Origin: SZUA-265 sp965651905
GTDB taxonomy: Bacteria; Myxococcota_A; Polyangia; Polyangiales; Polyangiaceae
Reading direction: 5' to 3'
DNA: 64,000 bases
NCBI GenBank assembly: GCA_965651905.1
Contig: CBFGUG010000032.1
Location: 12,337 to 76,336 of the forward strand
A program made the translations under genes and the position numbers. The notes beneath the pieces were generated by a model. The model saw only the letters and a list, made by a program, of their open reading frames with translations. It was not told the DNA's origin and did not search any database. This document shows, in pieces, positions 43,049 through 52,154 of this stretch; positions within the stretch are counted from its first letter, which is position 1, and every line of letters starts with the position of its first letter.

Positions 43049-44080
43049 TCATTCGTCCATGGCCAGCGCTCTGAGTTGAGCCAGCGACTGGGTGGTTCCA
43101 ATCGCAACCAGGTGCGCACCGACCCGCAACACGTGGTTGGCGCTTGGAGTCCGAACGAAGCTCCCGTCCTGATTCGCCACCGCCACAATCAGGGTATCAG
43201 TCCTCGCGCGGAGGTTCGACTCACTCAGGGTCTTTCCATCGAGGGGGGTTCCCGGCTTGAGTTCGATGTCCTCGAGCTGCAGGTCGTGGCCGCTCATGGC
43301 ATGTACACTATCCAAGAAGGTGGTACTGCGCGGACGAATCAGCTCGCTGGCTAGACGAAAGCCGCCGATTCGGTAGGGACTGACGATACGATCGGCGCCT
43401 GCTTTTCTGAGTTTCGGTTCGTTCCCTGCGTCGAGCGACTTGGCGGCTATCGTGAGCGCAGGGTTGAGATTGCGCGCAGATAGTACGACGAAGACGTTGT
43501 CTCGGTCATCAGTCAAAGCTGCGACGAGTCCTTTGGCATTCTTCACTCCTGCGTCGAGCAGTGCTTGATCTTCGGTCGCGTCGCTTGCCACGTAAAGCAG
43601 TCTATCGTGGAACTGCCCTTCGCTCAGTCGCTGCAACAGTTCTTCGTCTGCATCTATCACGACCACTTGGCGTCCGAGCGCGAGCAGCTCGGCGACGCAG
43701 TGCTGACCGGTTCGGCCGCAGCCCGCGACGATGTAGTGGTCCTTCAACTCGGCCAGCTTTTTCTTCATTCGTCTCACTCTCACTGCTTTACCCAAGAGTC
43801 CCTCGAGCAATACCGCCGTCATCGTCGACTCGAAGAAGGCCAGAGCAGCTACGCCGGCCACGATCAGCGCCGAGATGACCCCGTGCGTTCCCGGGTACTT
43901 CTGCAGCTCGACGGGTTCTCCGAAGCCGACCGTCGACACCGTGATCAGCGTGAAGTAGAGCGACTTCCAGATTGAAAAGTCGCCATCCGTGATCAGCCAG
44001 ATTGAAACCGCACCCAGGCAAACGACGGCGTTGAGGACGACCATCGCGTAGACCATCCGCCTGACCCAGGGTGAGCGCAC
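43049..44080 (-). CDS. Potassium channel with RCK (TrkA-N/TrkA-C) domains
   Basis: This 343-residue protein has two membrane helices around a pore loop with the selectivity filter TLITVSTVGFGE. A cytosolic TrkA-N domain follows with the nucleotide loop HYIVAGCGRTGQHCVAEL, and a TrkA-C domain ends the chain (LKPGTPLDGKTLSES). The start is GTG 44080; ATG 44056 is an in-frame alternative. It is divergent from PFOR with a 222-bp shared region. Nucleotide or Ca2+ binding to the RCK gates K+ flow in this family; which ligand applies here is unknown. Confidence 0.9.
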   Translation of the reverse strand: MRSPWVRRMVYAMVVLNAVVCLGAVSIWLITDGDFSIWKSLYFTLITVSTVGFGEPVELQKYPGTHGVISALIVAGVAALAFFESTMTAVLLEGLLGKAVRVRRMKKKLAELKDHYIVAGCGRTGQHCVAELLALGRQVVVIDADEELLQRLSEGQFHDRLLYVASDATEDQALLDAGVKNAKGLVAALTDDRDNVFVVLSARNLNPALTIAAKSLDAGNEPKLRKAGADRIVSPYRIGGFRLASELIRPRSTTFLDSVHAMSGHDLQLEDIELKPGTPLDGKTLSESNLRARTDTLIVAVANQDGSFVRTPSANHVLRVGAHLVAIGTTQSLAQLRALAMDE

Positions 44081-44155
44081 ATTCCATCAGTAGTCTACCT
44101 GCGGCCGATGGTGAAGGGTTCCGGGCGTCCCACGTGGCGGGTCAGTGCTGGACGG

Positions 44156-44172
44156 CGAGTCCTGCAGACTCG
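44156..44172. promoter_or_regulatory. Inverted repeat in the K+ channel/PFOR divergent region
   Basis: CGAGTC (44156-44161) and GACTCG (44167-44172) form a perfect six-base inverted repeat around CTGCA. It lies between two divergent starts, where an operator could control either gene. No matching regulator is identified. Confidence 0.3.
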
Positions 44173-44221
44173 GGTTTCGCTCGCCGCGACAGCCGAGGTG
44201 AGCAATGGTGCAGGGGTTGCC

Positions 44222-44241
44222 GCCGCGAGAGAGCGCGGCGC
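44222..44241. promoter_or_regulatory. GC-rich hairpin in the PFOR leader
   Basis: CGCCGCG (44222-44228) pairs with CGCGGCG (44235-44241) around AGAGAG. It lies about 60 bp before the proposed PFOR start and could form an RNA hairpin in the 5' leader or act as a second operator. Its role is unproven. Confidence 0.25.
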
Positions 44242-44284
44242 AATTCGTGCGCGGATCGCTTCAAGTCGATACCCTGTAAACCCT

Positions 44285-44294
44285 GGGGAGGGGG
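44285..44294 (+). promoter_or_regulatory. Strong Shine-Dalgarno tract deciding a TTG start for PFOR
   Basis: GGGGAGGGGG ends eight bases before the in-frame TTG at 44303. The ATG at 44296 is out of frame, and the in-frame GTG codons at 44321 and 44330 are too far from this tract. This supports TTG 44303 as the start. Confidence 0.5.
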
Positions 44295-44302
44295 CATGCA
44301 CC

Positions 44303-47300
44303 TTGCACTCGCGCCCGGACGTGACTCACGTGACGCTGGATGGGAACCAAGCAGTTGCCTCCGTGGCCTATCGCCTGAACGAGGTGGTGGCCATCTACCC
44401 GATTACGCCTGCCTCGCCGATGGGGGAAGCGGCAGACGAATGGGCGTCACGAGGGCGGCGCAACATCTTCGGTAGCGTTCCGACCGTCTACGAAATGCAG
44501 AGTGAGGGAGGGGCGGCTGGTGCGGTGCATGGAGCCCTGCAGGCAGGCGCCCTTGCTACGACGTTCACGGCTTCCCAGGGGCTACTGCTGATGGTCCCCA
44601 ACCTGTACAAGATCGCAGGCGAGCTCACGCCGTTCGTGCTGCACGTCGCGGCGCGGAGTGTGGCGACCCACGCTTTGAGCATCTTCTGTGATCATTCGGA
44701 CGTGATGGCGTGTCGCCAGACCGGGTTTGCCATGCTCGCCGCACGTTCCGTTCAGCAAGCGCAAGACTTCGCCTGTATCGCCCAAGCCGCCACATTGCGA
44801 TCGCATGTTCCCTTCTTGCACTTCATGGATGGGTTCCGAACCTCCCATGAGATCGCCAAGATCGAGGAACTGACGGACGAGCATTTGCGCCTGCTGATCG
44901 ACGCGGACTTGGTGACTGCGCATCATCAGCGCGCGCTGTCCCCGGATCGTCCCGTCGTCCGAGGCACTGCCCAAAACCCCGATGTGTTCTTTCAAGCGCG
45001 TGAAGCCAGCAACGCCTTTTACTCAGCGTGCCATGACGTCGTGGAGGACACGTTCGAGTGCTTCGCTCGGGTGACGGGGCGCAAGTACTCTGCGTTCGAG
45101 TATTTCGGGCACCCGAGCGCCGAACGCGTCGTCGTACTGATGGGATCTGCGACGGACACGGCGGTCGAAACCGTGCGCGTGCTAGTTGATAGAGGTGAAC
45201 GCGTGGGCGTGGTGCAGGTGGCCCTGTACCGACCCTTCGACGTGCACCGATTCGTGCGCGCGCTGCCTGCTACGACAGAGCGAATCGCCGTCCTCGATCG
45301 GACCAAAGAACCAGGTGGTGTGGGCGAGCCGCTGTATCTCGACGTGGTCGCGGCGCTTTCCGAAGCCTGGCCGGGGGCTTCCATCCCACGAGTTCGTGGC
45401 GGCATCTACGGCTTGTCGTCGAAGGAGTTCACGCCCGCGATGGTTGGCGCCGTCCTTGCTTCGCTGGCGGATGACAGCCTGCCTCAGCACTTCACGGTGG
45501 GTATCAATGACGACGTGACCCATCGCTCATTGGCAGTGACGGAACCGCTCGACATCGTGGGTGACGACACCTATCAGGCGATGTTCTTCGGGCTCGGCTC
45601 GGACGGTACCGTCGGTGCGAACAAGAACACGATCAAGATCATCGGTGAGGTAACCCACAATCACACCCAAGGTTACTTCGTATACGACTCGAAGAAGGCC
45701 GGCGCCGTCACCGTTTCGCATCTGCGCTTCGGGCCACGACCAATCGCTGCTCCGTATTTGATCGAAGCCGCAGATTTCGTGGGGTGCCACCAGTTCGATT
45801 TCATCACCCGTCGTGACGTACTCGGCCACGTGAAACGCGGAGGCGCGTTCTTGCTGAACAGTCCTCATTCGAAAGAGGACGTGTGGCAGCGCCTACCTCG
45901 AGACGTACAGGCGCGGATCCGCAACGAGGAACTGCGTTTCTTCGTGCTCGATGCCTACCGTGTTGCCACCGAAGCCGGGCTCGGTCGCCGGATCAACACG
46001 GTGATGCAGGCGGCTTTTTTTGCCATTTCAGGTGTGTTGCCAGCAGCGACGGCCGTCGCCAAGATCAAGGAGTCGATCGAGCGAACCTACGAGAAGAAGG
46101 GGCTGGACATCGTGCGGCGCAACCTCGCAGCGGTCGACGCCGCTTTGGAACTTCTACATCGTGTCGAAGTTCCCGCAGCGGATGCGGATGCTGGTCCTGC
46201 GTTGATGCCTGTGGTGCCAACGTCCGCGCCGGACTTTGTGCAGCGGGTTACTGCTATGATGCTGAGCGGAAAAGGCGACCAGCTACCCGTCAGTGCATTC
46301 CCCGTGGACGGCACCTGGCCCGTGGGCACCAGCCGCTGGGAAAAGCGAAACCTAGCGAGCGAGATCCCCGTGTGGGACACGCAGGTTTGCATTCAATGCA
46401 ACAAGTGTGTGCTCGCCTGTCCGCACGCGGCGATCCGCGCCAAAGTCTACGACCAGGTTCACACCGACCGAGCCTCACCGGGTTTCAAGTGGACGTCCTA
46501 CAAGAGCGCTCCGTTCAAGGGGAAAGCGTACACCATCCAGGTCGCTCCAGAAGATTGTACGGGGTGCCACCTGTGCGTCGAGATCTGCCCGGCGAAGGAC
46601 AAAGGTAACCCCCGACACAAGGCGCTCGAAATGCAGCCTCAGCGAGAGCTGCTAGACGCAGAGCGCGTTCACTATGAGTTCTTCTTGGGTTTGCCCGAAC
46701 CCGCGCGGTCCGAAGTGAAACTCGACGTCAAAGGGTCGCAGTTGCTTCGCCCGTTGATGGAGTATTCGGGGGCTTGCCCCGGCTGCGGAGAAACACCGTA
46801 CCTCAAGCTGTTGACTCAACTGTTCGGTGACCGCGCGCTGATCGCCAACGCAACGGGCTGCTCGTCGATCTACGGTGGCAACTTGCCGACGACGCCGTAC
46901 ACGACGGACGACCACGGGCGCGGTCCAGCGTGGTCTAACTCTCTGTTCGAAGACAACGCGGAATTCGGGTTCGGAATGCGATTGGCGATTGACGCGCTAG
47001 CGGAGCGCGCTCGTCGACTGGTGGGGGATTGGGCTAGCGTTCTGGGGGACGAACTCGTCGAGGGGTTGTTGCAAGCGCCGCAGGCCGATGCGCTCGGTGT
47101 CGAAGCTCAGCGCAAGAGAGTAGAGACTGCCCGCAGCAAGCTCCGTACGTGCAATGACGCAGGCGCTGAACTGCTCGCGAGTCTGTTGGAACACCTAGTC
47201 AGACGCAGCGTGTGGCTGGTAGGTGGCGACGGATGGGCGTATGACATTGGTTACGGCGGCCTCGACCACGTACTCGCTTCAGACCGCGACGTGAACATAC

Positions 47301-47911
47301 TGGTTCTGGATACCGAAGTGTATTCGAACACGGGCGGCCAGCAGTCGAAGGCGACACCTTTGGGCGCTGCCGCGAAGTTCGCCATGGCCGGGAAGGGAGT
47401 CCCGAAGAAGGACCTCGGCATGTTGGCGATGAGCTATGGGCACGTGTACGTGGCGCGAGTCGCGTTCGGCGCCAAGGACGCACAAACGGTGCGCGCTTTC
47501 GTCGAAGCGGAAGCCCACCCCGGGCCTTCGCTCATCATCGCGTACAGTCCCTGCATAGCCCACGGATACGACTTGCGTCACGGCGCAACGCAGCAGCAAC
47601 TCGCCGTGCAGTCGGGGGCGTGGCCTCTGTTCCGCTTCGACCCGCACCGAGCCACGCGCGGCGAGCCGCCGCTGATGCTGGACTCGACCCACCCCACCAA
47701 GCGGCTGCGCGAGTACATGCAGAACGAGATGCGATTCCGCATGATCGAGAAGCGGGATCCCAAGCGCTACCAGGAGCTGATCGAAGCGGCTGAACGTTAC
47801 GCCAGCCAACACACGAGTATCTACGAACAGCTCGCGCGTGTGATTGTGCCTCCTGGCGTGGACGCAGCCTGCGTGGGTGAAACGTCTCGAGACTCGGACG
47901 GAGAGCGGTGA
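44303..47911 (+). CDS. nifJ: Pyruvate:ferredoxin (flavodoxin) oxidoreductase, NifJ type
   Basis: This 1202-residue single-chain enzyme converts pyruvate and CoA to acetyl-CoA and CO2, reducing ferredoxin or flavodoxin. The N-terminal part has VVAIYPITPASPMGEAADEW. Two 4Fe-4S ferredoxin motifs follow at CIQCNKCVLACPHAAI and CTGCHLCVEICPAKD. The thiamine-diphosphate domain has SGACPGCGETPYLKL, GDGWAYDIGYGGLDH and YSNTGGQQSKATPLG. Length from TTG 44303 fits the usual 1170-1200. The enzyme is oxygen-sensitive, so it points to anaerobic or microaerobic metabolism. It is followed by a coupled DHOD-like gene and faces the hydrogenase operon across the K+ channel. Confidence 0.95.
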   Translation: MHSRPDVTHVTLDGNQAVASVAYRLNEVVAIYPITPASPMGEAADEWASRGRRNIFGSVPTVYEMQSEGGAAGAVHGALQAGALATTFTASQGLLLMVPNLYKIAGELTPFVLHVAARSVATHALSIFCDHSDVMACRQTGFAMLAARSVQQAQDFACIAQAATLRSHVPFLHFMDGFRTSHEIAKIEELTDEHLRLLIDADLVTAHHQRALSPDRPVVRGTAQNPDVFFQAREASNAFYSACHDVVEDTFECFARVTGRKYSAFEYFGHPSAERVVVLMGSATDTAVETVRVLVDRGERVGVVQVALYRPFDVHRFVRALPATTERIAVLDRTKEPGGVGEPLYLDVVAALSEAWPGASIPRVRGGIYGLSSKEFTPAMVGAVLASLADDSLPQHFTVGINDDVTHRSLAVTEPLDIVGDDTYQAMFFGLGSDGTVGANKNTIKIIGEVTHNHTQGYFVYDSKKAGAVTVSHLRFGPRPIAAPYLIEAADFVGCHQFDFITRRDVLGHVKRGGAFLLNSPHSKEDVWQRLPRDVQARIRNEELRFFVLDAYRVATEAGLGRRINTVMQAAFFAISGVLPAATAVAKIKESIERTYEKKGLDIVRRNLAAVDAALELLHRVEVPAADADAGPALMPVVPTSAPDFVQRVTAMMLSGKGDQLPVSAFPVDGTWPVGTSRWEKRNLASEIPVWDTQVCIQCNKCVLACPHAAIRAKVYDQVHTDRASPGFKWTSYKSAPFKGKAYTIQVAPEDCTGCHLCVEICPAKDKGNPRHKALEMQPQRELLDAERVHYEFFLGLPEPARSEVKLDVKGSQLLRPLMEYSGACPGCGETPYLKLLTQLFGDRALIANATGCSSIYGGNLPTTPYTTDDHGRGPAWSNSLFEDNAEFGFGMRLAIDALAERARRLVGDWASVLGDELVEGLLQAPQADALGVEAQRKRVETARSKLRTCNDAGAELLASLLEHLVRRSVWLVGGDGWAYDIGYGGLDHVLASDRDVNILVLDTEVYSNTGGQQSKATPLGAAAKFAMAGKGVPKKDLGMLAMSYGHVYVARVAFGAKDAQTVRAFVEAEAHPGPSLIIAYSPCIAHGYDLRHGATQQQLAVQSGAWPLFRFDPHRATRGEPPLMLDSTHPTKRLREYMQNEMRFRMIEKRDPKRYQELIEAAERYASQHTSIYEQLARVIVPPGVDAACVGETSRDSDGER

Positions 47912-48903
47912 TGGACGTCGGTGTGAGGTACTTGGGTCTGTCCTTGGCGCATCCGTTCGTGATGGGCGCGTCACCGCTGGTCGACGACTTGGACGCCGTT
48001 CGCAGGGTCGAAGACGGCGGGGCTTCGGCGATCGTGATGCACTCATTGTTCGAAGAGCAGCTTCGTGCGGAACAAGCGTTTCATCACCACGCGGTCGACG
48101 TTCACACGGAGAGTTTCGCAGAGGCCGCCAGTTACTTGCCAGACTTCGACGACTACGCGCTCGGGGTAGACCAGTACTTGGAGCAGTTGCGCAAGATCAA
48201 AGAGGTCGTGGACGTTCCCGTCATCGGCTCTCTCAATGGGACGACGAACGGTGGCTGGCTGGAGTATGCCCAGCTCATCGAGCAGGCGGGGGCGGACGCG
48301 CTCGAGCTGAACGTTTACGCGCTGGCCACGGATCCGTCCATGAATGCCACGACCGTGGAGGACGATACGCTGGAAATGTTGGCGTTGCTGCGCCAGAACA
48401 CCAAGTTGCCTTGCGCCGTCAAGCTTTCGCCTTTCTACACGTCGCTGCCGCATTTCGCCAGGCGACTCACCAGCGCAGGGGCAGCAGGCCTCGTCATCTT
48501 CAATCGCTTCTACCAGCCAGACATCGACATCGAACGACTGGCGGTGACTCATCAACTGCACTTGAGCGATTCCTCCGAGCTGTTGTTGAGACTGCGCTGG
48601 CTAGCGATCCTGTCCCCTCAGTTGGAAGCGGACCTCGCCGTGACGGGCGGGGTGCACGAGTTGTCGGACGCCATCAAGGCAATCATGGCGGGCGCTACTG
48701 CCGTACAGCTCGTTTCCGAGGTGTTGAGAAATGGGCCAGCCCGACTAGGGGCGTTGGCCCAGGGCCTATCAGCCTGGCTCGAGCAACACGACTACGAATC
48801 GCTCGAGCAACTGCGAGGTAGTATGAACCTAGCTCGTTCACCCGATCCCGGTGCGTACGAGCGCGGCAACTACATTCACATGCTTCGCTCGTGGAAGCGC
48901 TAG
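47911..48903 (+). CDS. Dihydroorotate dehydrogenase-like TIM-barrel protein
   Basis: This 330-residue protein has the DHODH-type FMN barrel: YLGLSLAHPFVMGASPL, VIGSLNGTTNGGWLEYA, GADALELNVYALATDP, LPCAVKLSPFY and VTGGVHELSDAIKAIMAG. It lacks the flanking electron-transfer subunit of true PyrD type 1B. Start ATG 47911 overlaps the PFOR stop by one base (TGATG); GTG 47908 is also possible. DHOD-like proteins of this subgroup often sit beside PFOR, so a redox role linked to pyruvate oxidation is more likely than pyrimidine synthesis; that is inference. Confidence 0.85.
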   Translation: MDVGVRYLGLSLAHPFVMGASPLVDDLDAVRRVEDGGASAIVMHSLFEEQLRAEQAFHHHAVDVHTESFAEAASYLPDFDDYALGVDQYLEQLRKIKEVVDVPVIGSLNGTTNGGWLEYAQLIEQAGADALELNVYALATDPSMNATTVEDDTLEMLALLRQNTKLPCAVKLSPFYTSLPHFARRLTSAGAAGLVIFNRFYQPDIDIERLAVTHQLHLSDSSELLLRLRWLAILSPQLEADLAVTGGVHELSDAIKAIMAGATAVQLVSEVLRNGPARLGALAQGLSAWLEQHDYESLEQLRGSMNLARSPDPGAYERGNYIHMLRSWKR

Positions 48904-48945
48904 GCTGACCATCAGCGCGTTCGTCAGCAGCGGGAGCCGAGTACG

Positions 48946-49785
48946 ATGAAGATCGCAGCACTGATTTTGGGCGCGCTGGTTACCGTCTACCTAGTGGCTT
49001 CCCTGCTGGGCTCATGGCGTTGGAGCAACTTGACCCGGGAGCTTCGCGAGCGCCTCGACCGGAGCGACGCGGCATCGCCGCAGACCGTAAACCTGAGTGT
49101 GATCGCGGAGTACCCCGAGCCAGTGAAGCGGTACTTGAACCGCGTCTTGACGGCGGGTAGCCGAATCCCCACGTCGGTACGAATTACGCACGAGGGGACG
49201 TTCAACCAAAGCGAGCAAGCGCAGCAATGGGTACCGTTTACTTCTGACCAACGCGTTGCGCTCAGGCGGCCTGGCTTCGACTGGAACGCCACGATGCGGA
49301 TGATGCCGGGGGTTGGCGTGCGAGTTCACGACGCGTACCACGACGGCCGCGGATACCTTCATGCTGCGGTGCTTGGGCTGGTGTCGGTCGCACGAGTCGA
49401 GGGCGGCGGAACGTTCGCGGCAAGCGAGCTGATGCGGTTTCTGGCGGAGAGCCCCTGGTACCCGGCGGTTCTGTTACCCGGTAACGGCATACACTGGGAT
49501 CCAATCGACGATCGATCGGCGACCGCGACGCTGCAGGACGCCGATCTGACGGTCGCGTTGGTCTTCGAGTTCCGTGACGATGGTTTGCTCGAGCGTGTGC
49601 GCGCGGACGCGCGCGGGAGATCCGTCGGTGATGAGATGATCCCGACCCCTTGGGAAGGGCGTTTCGGCGAGTACGAAATGCAGGACGAGACCCTGATCCC
49701 GCTCGAAGGCGAGGTCGCTTGGGTACTGCCCGAGGGAACGCGGCCCTACTGGCGAGGTCGCATTACCAGCATCGCCTACGAGTGA
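48946..49785 (+). CDS. Membrane-anchored DUF6544/DUF6920-like protein
   Basis: This 279-residue protein starts with one hydrophobic helix (IAALILGALVTVYLVASLLG). The body contains EYPEPVKRYLNRVLTAGS, an amphipathic-strand region with FDWNATMRMMPGVGVRVHD, and PWYPAVLLPGNGIHWDPID. These segments recall a family of uncharacterised LolA-like proteins; the family name is given from memory and is uncertain. It follows the DHOD-like gene by 42 bp on the same strand and may be the last gene of that transcript. It is convergent with the ATPase operon. Confidence 0.65.
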   Translation: MKIAALILGALVTVYLVASLLGSWRWSNLTRELRERLDRSDAASPQTVNLSVIAEYPEPVKRYLNRVLTAGSRIPTSVRITHEGTFNQSEQAQQWVPFTSDQRVALRRPGFDWNATMRMMPGVGVRVHDAYHDGRGYLHAAVLGLVSVARVEGGGTFAASELMRFLAESPWYPAVLLPGNGIHWDPIDDRSATATLQDADLTVALVFEFRDDGLLERVRADARGRSVGDEMIPTPWEGRFGEYEMQDETLIPLEGEVAWVLPEGTRPYWRGRITSIAYE

Positions 49786-49842
49786 GAAACGTCGATCAGT
49801 CGATGCAAGCCGACGTGTGGCCGCTACGAACTGCGCGTACGG

Positions 49843-50616
49843 CTAGCGACGGGCAGCGACGACTTCGCACAGCTCGGTCGTGACCTGATCTTTCTGAACC
49901 ATGCGCCATTGGTCGGAGAGCTTTCGAAGACGATCGTCGCAGTTCGAACGAGCACGCTGCGCCACTAGCACGCGAGCTCCTACCTCGGCTTGCAACGTCT
50001 GGGCGAGCGCGTGTGTGATGCGACCAGAGAAAGCCTGCGCGATGAGTGAGGAGAGGAGCTGTTCGGGAGGCGAGTAGCTATCGACGCGGGCTTGCGGCAA
50101 CAACCGCCGCTCTGCCAGCAGGAGTTCGTGGTGTAGTTCGCCCCGCGCGTTGACGGCGAACACGAGTTCGACACTGCGCCCTTCGGCGTGTGTGGTGATC
50201 AAGCGTTCGAGCTCCCTGGCCTTGTCCTCGAATGCGCTTTCCGATATCACACCACTCGTCGCGAACACCGCGCGACTTCGTAGTCGTTCGTGGGCAAGTA
50301 GACGGCTGCCCACCAGCGCATACGCGTCCGTACTTCGAGTTGCGCTGCACAACTCTCTCACCAAGCGGCCGCACAACGCACGCTCAGGGCCGAACACGAC
50401 ACGCAGGGTGGCGCCATCCTTGCGCACTGGGTCGCCCGCCAAACGGCTGATCGCGTCGTCCAGCCACTCGTAGTACGTGATTGATTCAGTCGTCAGCTTC
50501 GTCGCACGCGCGTACTGAGAGCGCGAGACGACCCAAATGGCGTGCATGATTCGGCGCACAGTTGCCGTCGCGCGGATGCGGCGTTCTACCGCGCTCAGGT
50601 CGTTCGGCTCAGCCAT
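49843..50616 (-). CDS. atpG: N-type ATPase gamma subunit
   Basis: This 257-residue protein is the central stalk subunit. It keeps the gamma layout with an N-terminal helix (LSAVERRIRATATVRRIMHA) and a C-terminal helix (ALAQTLQAEVGARVLVAQRA), but is divergent and shorter than the usual 285-300 residues. FGPERALCGRLVRELC matches the core strand and GLCG-type loop. It is the last gene of the operon and overlaps the alpha gene by 22 bp. N-type gamma subunits are known to be divergent. Confidence 0.85.
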   Translation of the reverse strand: MAEPNDLSAVERRIRATATVRRIMHAIWVVSRSQYARATKLTTESITYYEWLDDAISRLAGDPVRKDGATLRVVFGPERALCGRLVRELCSATRSTDAYALVGSRLLAHERLRSRAVFATSGVISESAFEDKARELERLITTHAEGRSVELVFAVNARGELHHELLLAERRLLPQARVDSYSPPEQLLSSLIAQAFSGRITHALAQTLQAEVGARVLVAQRARSNCDDRLRKLSDQWRMVQKDQVTTELCEVVAARR

Positions 50617-52151
50617 GAGTGACCTCCCGAACGTGGGCTTCTCGTTAGTTCAACACGGACCAGCTCATCGAGTTCAGAGGTCGTCTTCGCCGCCGCGGCG
50701 AGGTCTGCACCGAGTGCTGGATGTTCCTGGCGTAGAGCCAGTGCAACGCTGGACGCTACGGAGCGCACGTCGTCAACGTCCACACCCAACACCAGATCAG
50801 GCTGACCTGCCAGGGAGAGCGCCACCAGCTCTTCCAGCAGCCCGAGCGGGGCGCCTTGTCGTGCGAGCAGCAAAGCTCGCAGCCGCCGACCGAGCTCGAT
50901 GCGTCGCTGCGCCTCGGCTTGGAGGCGCGTGCCGAGGCGAGCGAAAGCTTCTAGCTCCAAAAAAGAAGAGTACTCCAACTTGAGACGCCCGCTGTACGTA
51001 GCTAGCAGCTTTGGCTGGGCGTGTGCACCGACGCGGCTGACGCTCAGCCCCGCGTCGATCGCAGGTCGCTGTCCTGAAGCGAACAGCTCGGCACTCATCA
51101 CCAACTGGCCGTCCGTGATCGAAATCAGGTTGGTCGGCACGTAGGCCGTCAGACGACCGCTCTCGAGAGAACAAATGGGAAGGGCCGTCAGCGATCCGCC
51201 GCCGAGCGCGTCAGACAGCTGCGCCGAGCGCTCGAGCAGGCGTGAGTGGAGGTAGAATACATCGCCGGGGTACGCTTCGCGACCAGGCGGGCGTTGTAGC
51301 AACAGCGACAGCTCGCGCCAAGCAACGGCGTGGGCCGACAAATCATCGTAGACGACGAGCGCATGTCGTCCGCGGTCGCGAAAGTACTCGCCGATGGCTG
51401 TTGCGGTGTAGGCGGCCAAGTGGCGCAACGCCGGGCTGTTGTCTTCGGGAGCACAGACGATCACGAACTTGACGCGGTTCTTCGCGAGAAGTTCGTAGAT
51501 GCGCCAGGTTTCCGACCTCCGTTGTCCGATTGCCGCGTAGACGCAGATCACGTCGCTGTCGGCCTGTGACAACATCGCGTCCACCGCGAGAGATGTCTTC
51601 CCCGTGCCTTCGTCACCAGCGATCAACTCGCGCTGCCCCCGCCCGATCGGAAACAGTGCGTCTACCGCCAGTACTCCCGTGTGAAGGGGGTGTCGGACGT
51701 GAGCCCGCTCGAAGATTTGAGGGGCGCGCCGTTCGAGCAGCATGCATTGGCCGTGAACCAGTGGGGGCCCCCCGTCGGCGGGCGCACCCAGCGGATCGAG
51801 GACACGACCGATGGCGCTATCGTCGACGCGTACGCTGAGTTCGCTGAGCGTTTGATGGGCGCGGTCACCGACCTTCGGTGGGGCAGCAGGGTCCCAGTCC
51901 AGCAACGCGGCGACCACGGCTTTCGACTCGAGGCCCATGACCAGTGCCCGACTGTTGGGTAACTGCAAGAGGCCGCTGTACCCCACTAGGTCCAAGCCCG
52001 AAAGCTTCGCGATCCCGTCGACCGTGCTCTCGACTCGACCGTCGTACTGGACGTCGACCGACGGCTGATGGACAGCAGCCGCCTGCTCGAACGCAGCTCG
52101 GGCCGCCATCGACGTCTCGACTAGTCTCACGGGTTTCGCTGGGTGGCTCAT
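50595..52151 (-). CDS. atpA: N-type ATPase alpha subunit
   Basis: This 518-residue noncatalytic subunit has the adenine-nucleotide loop as GDEGTGKTSLAVDAML, where canonical alpha chains have GDRQTGKT. The P-loop is kept but two conserved residues are changed. The catalytic-interface Arg lies in LSVSRVGAHAQ. IGRVLDPLGAPADGG and ALVVYDDLSAHAVAWREL are further typical segments. It follows the b subunit by three bases. The changed loop may alter regulation by bound ATP. Confidence 0.93.
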   Translation of the reverse strand: MSHPAKPVRLVETSMAARAAFEQAAAVHQPSVDVQYDGRVESTVDGIAKLSGLDLVGYSGLLQLPNSRALVMGLESKAVVAALLDWDPAAPPKVGDRAHQTLSELSVRVDDSAIGRVLDPLGAPADGGPPLVHGQCMLLERRAPQIFERAHVRHPLHTGVLAVDALFPIGRGQRELIAGDEGTGKTSLAVDAMLSQADSDVICVYAAIGQRRSETWRIYELLAKNRVKFVIVCAPEDNSPALRHLAAYTATAIGEYFRDRGRHALVVYDDLSAHAVAWRELSLLLQRPPGREAYPGDVFYLHSRLLERSAQLSDALGGGSLTALPICSLESGRLTAYVPTNLISITDGQLVMSAELFASGQRPAIDAGLSVSRVGAHAQPKLLATYSGRLKLEYSSFLELEAFARLGTRLQAEAQRRIELGRRLRALLLARQGAPLGLLEELVALSLAGQPDLVLGVDVDDVRSVASSVALALRQEHPALGADLAAAAKTTSELDELVRVELTRSPRSGGHSWLSRTT

Positions 52152-52154
52152 GCT

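Noticed and set aside
47911..48903. pyrD, dihydroorotate dehydrogenase of pyrimidine synthesis
   Set aside because: Sequence fits the DHOD-like subgroup and the gene is coupled to PFOR; no pyrimidine genes are nearby.
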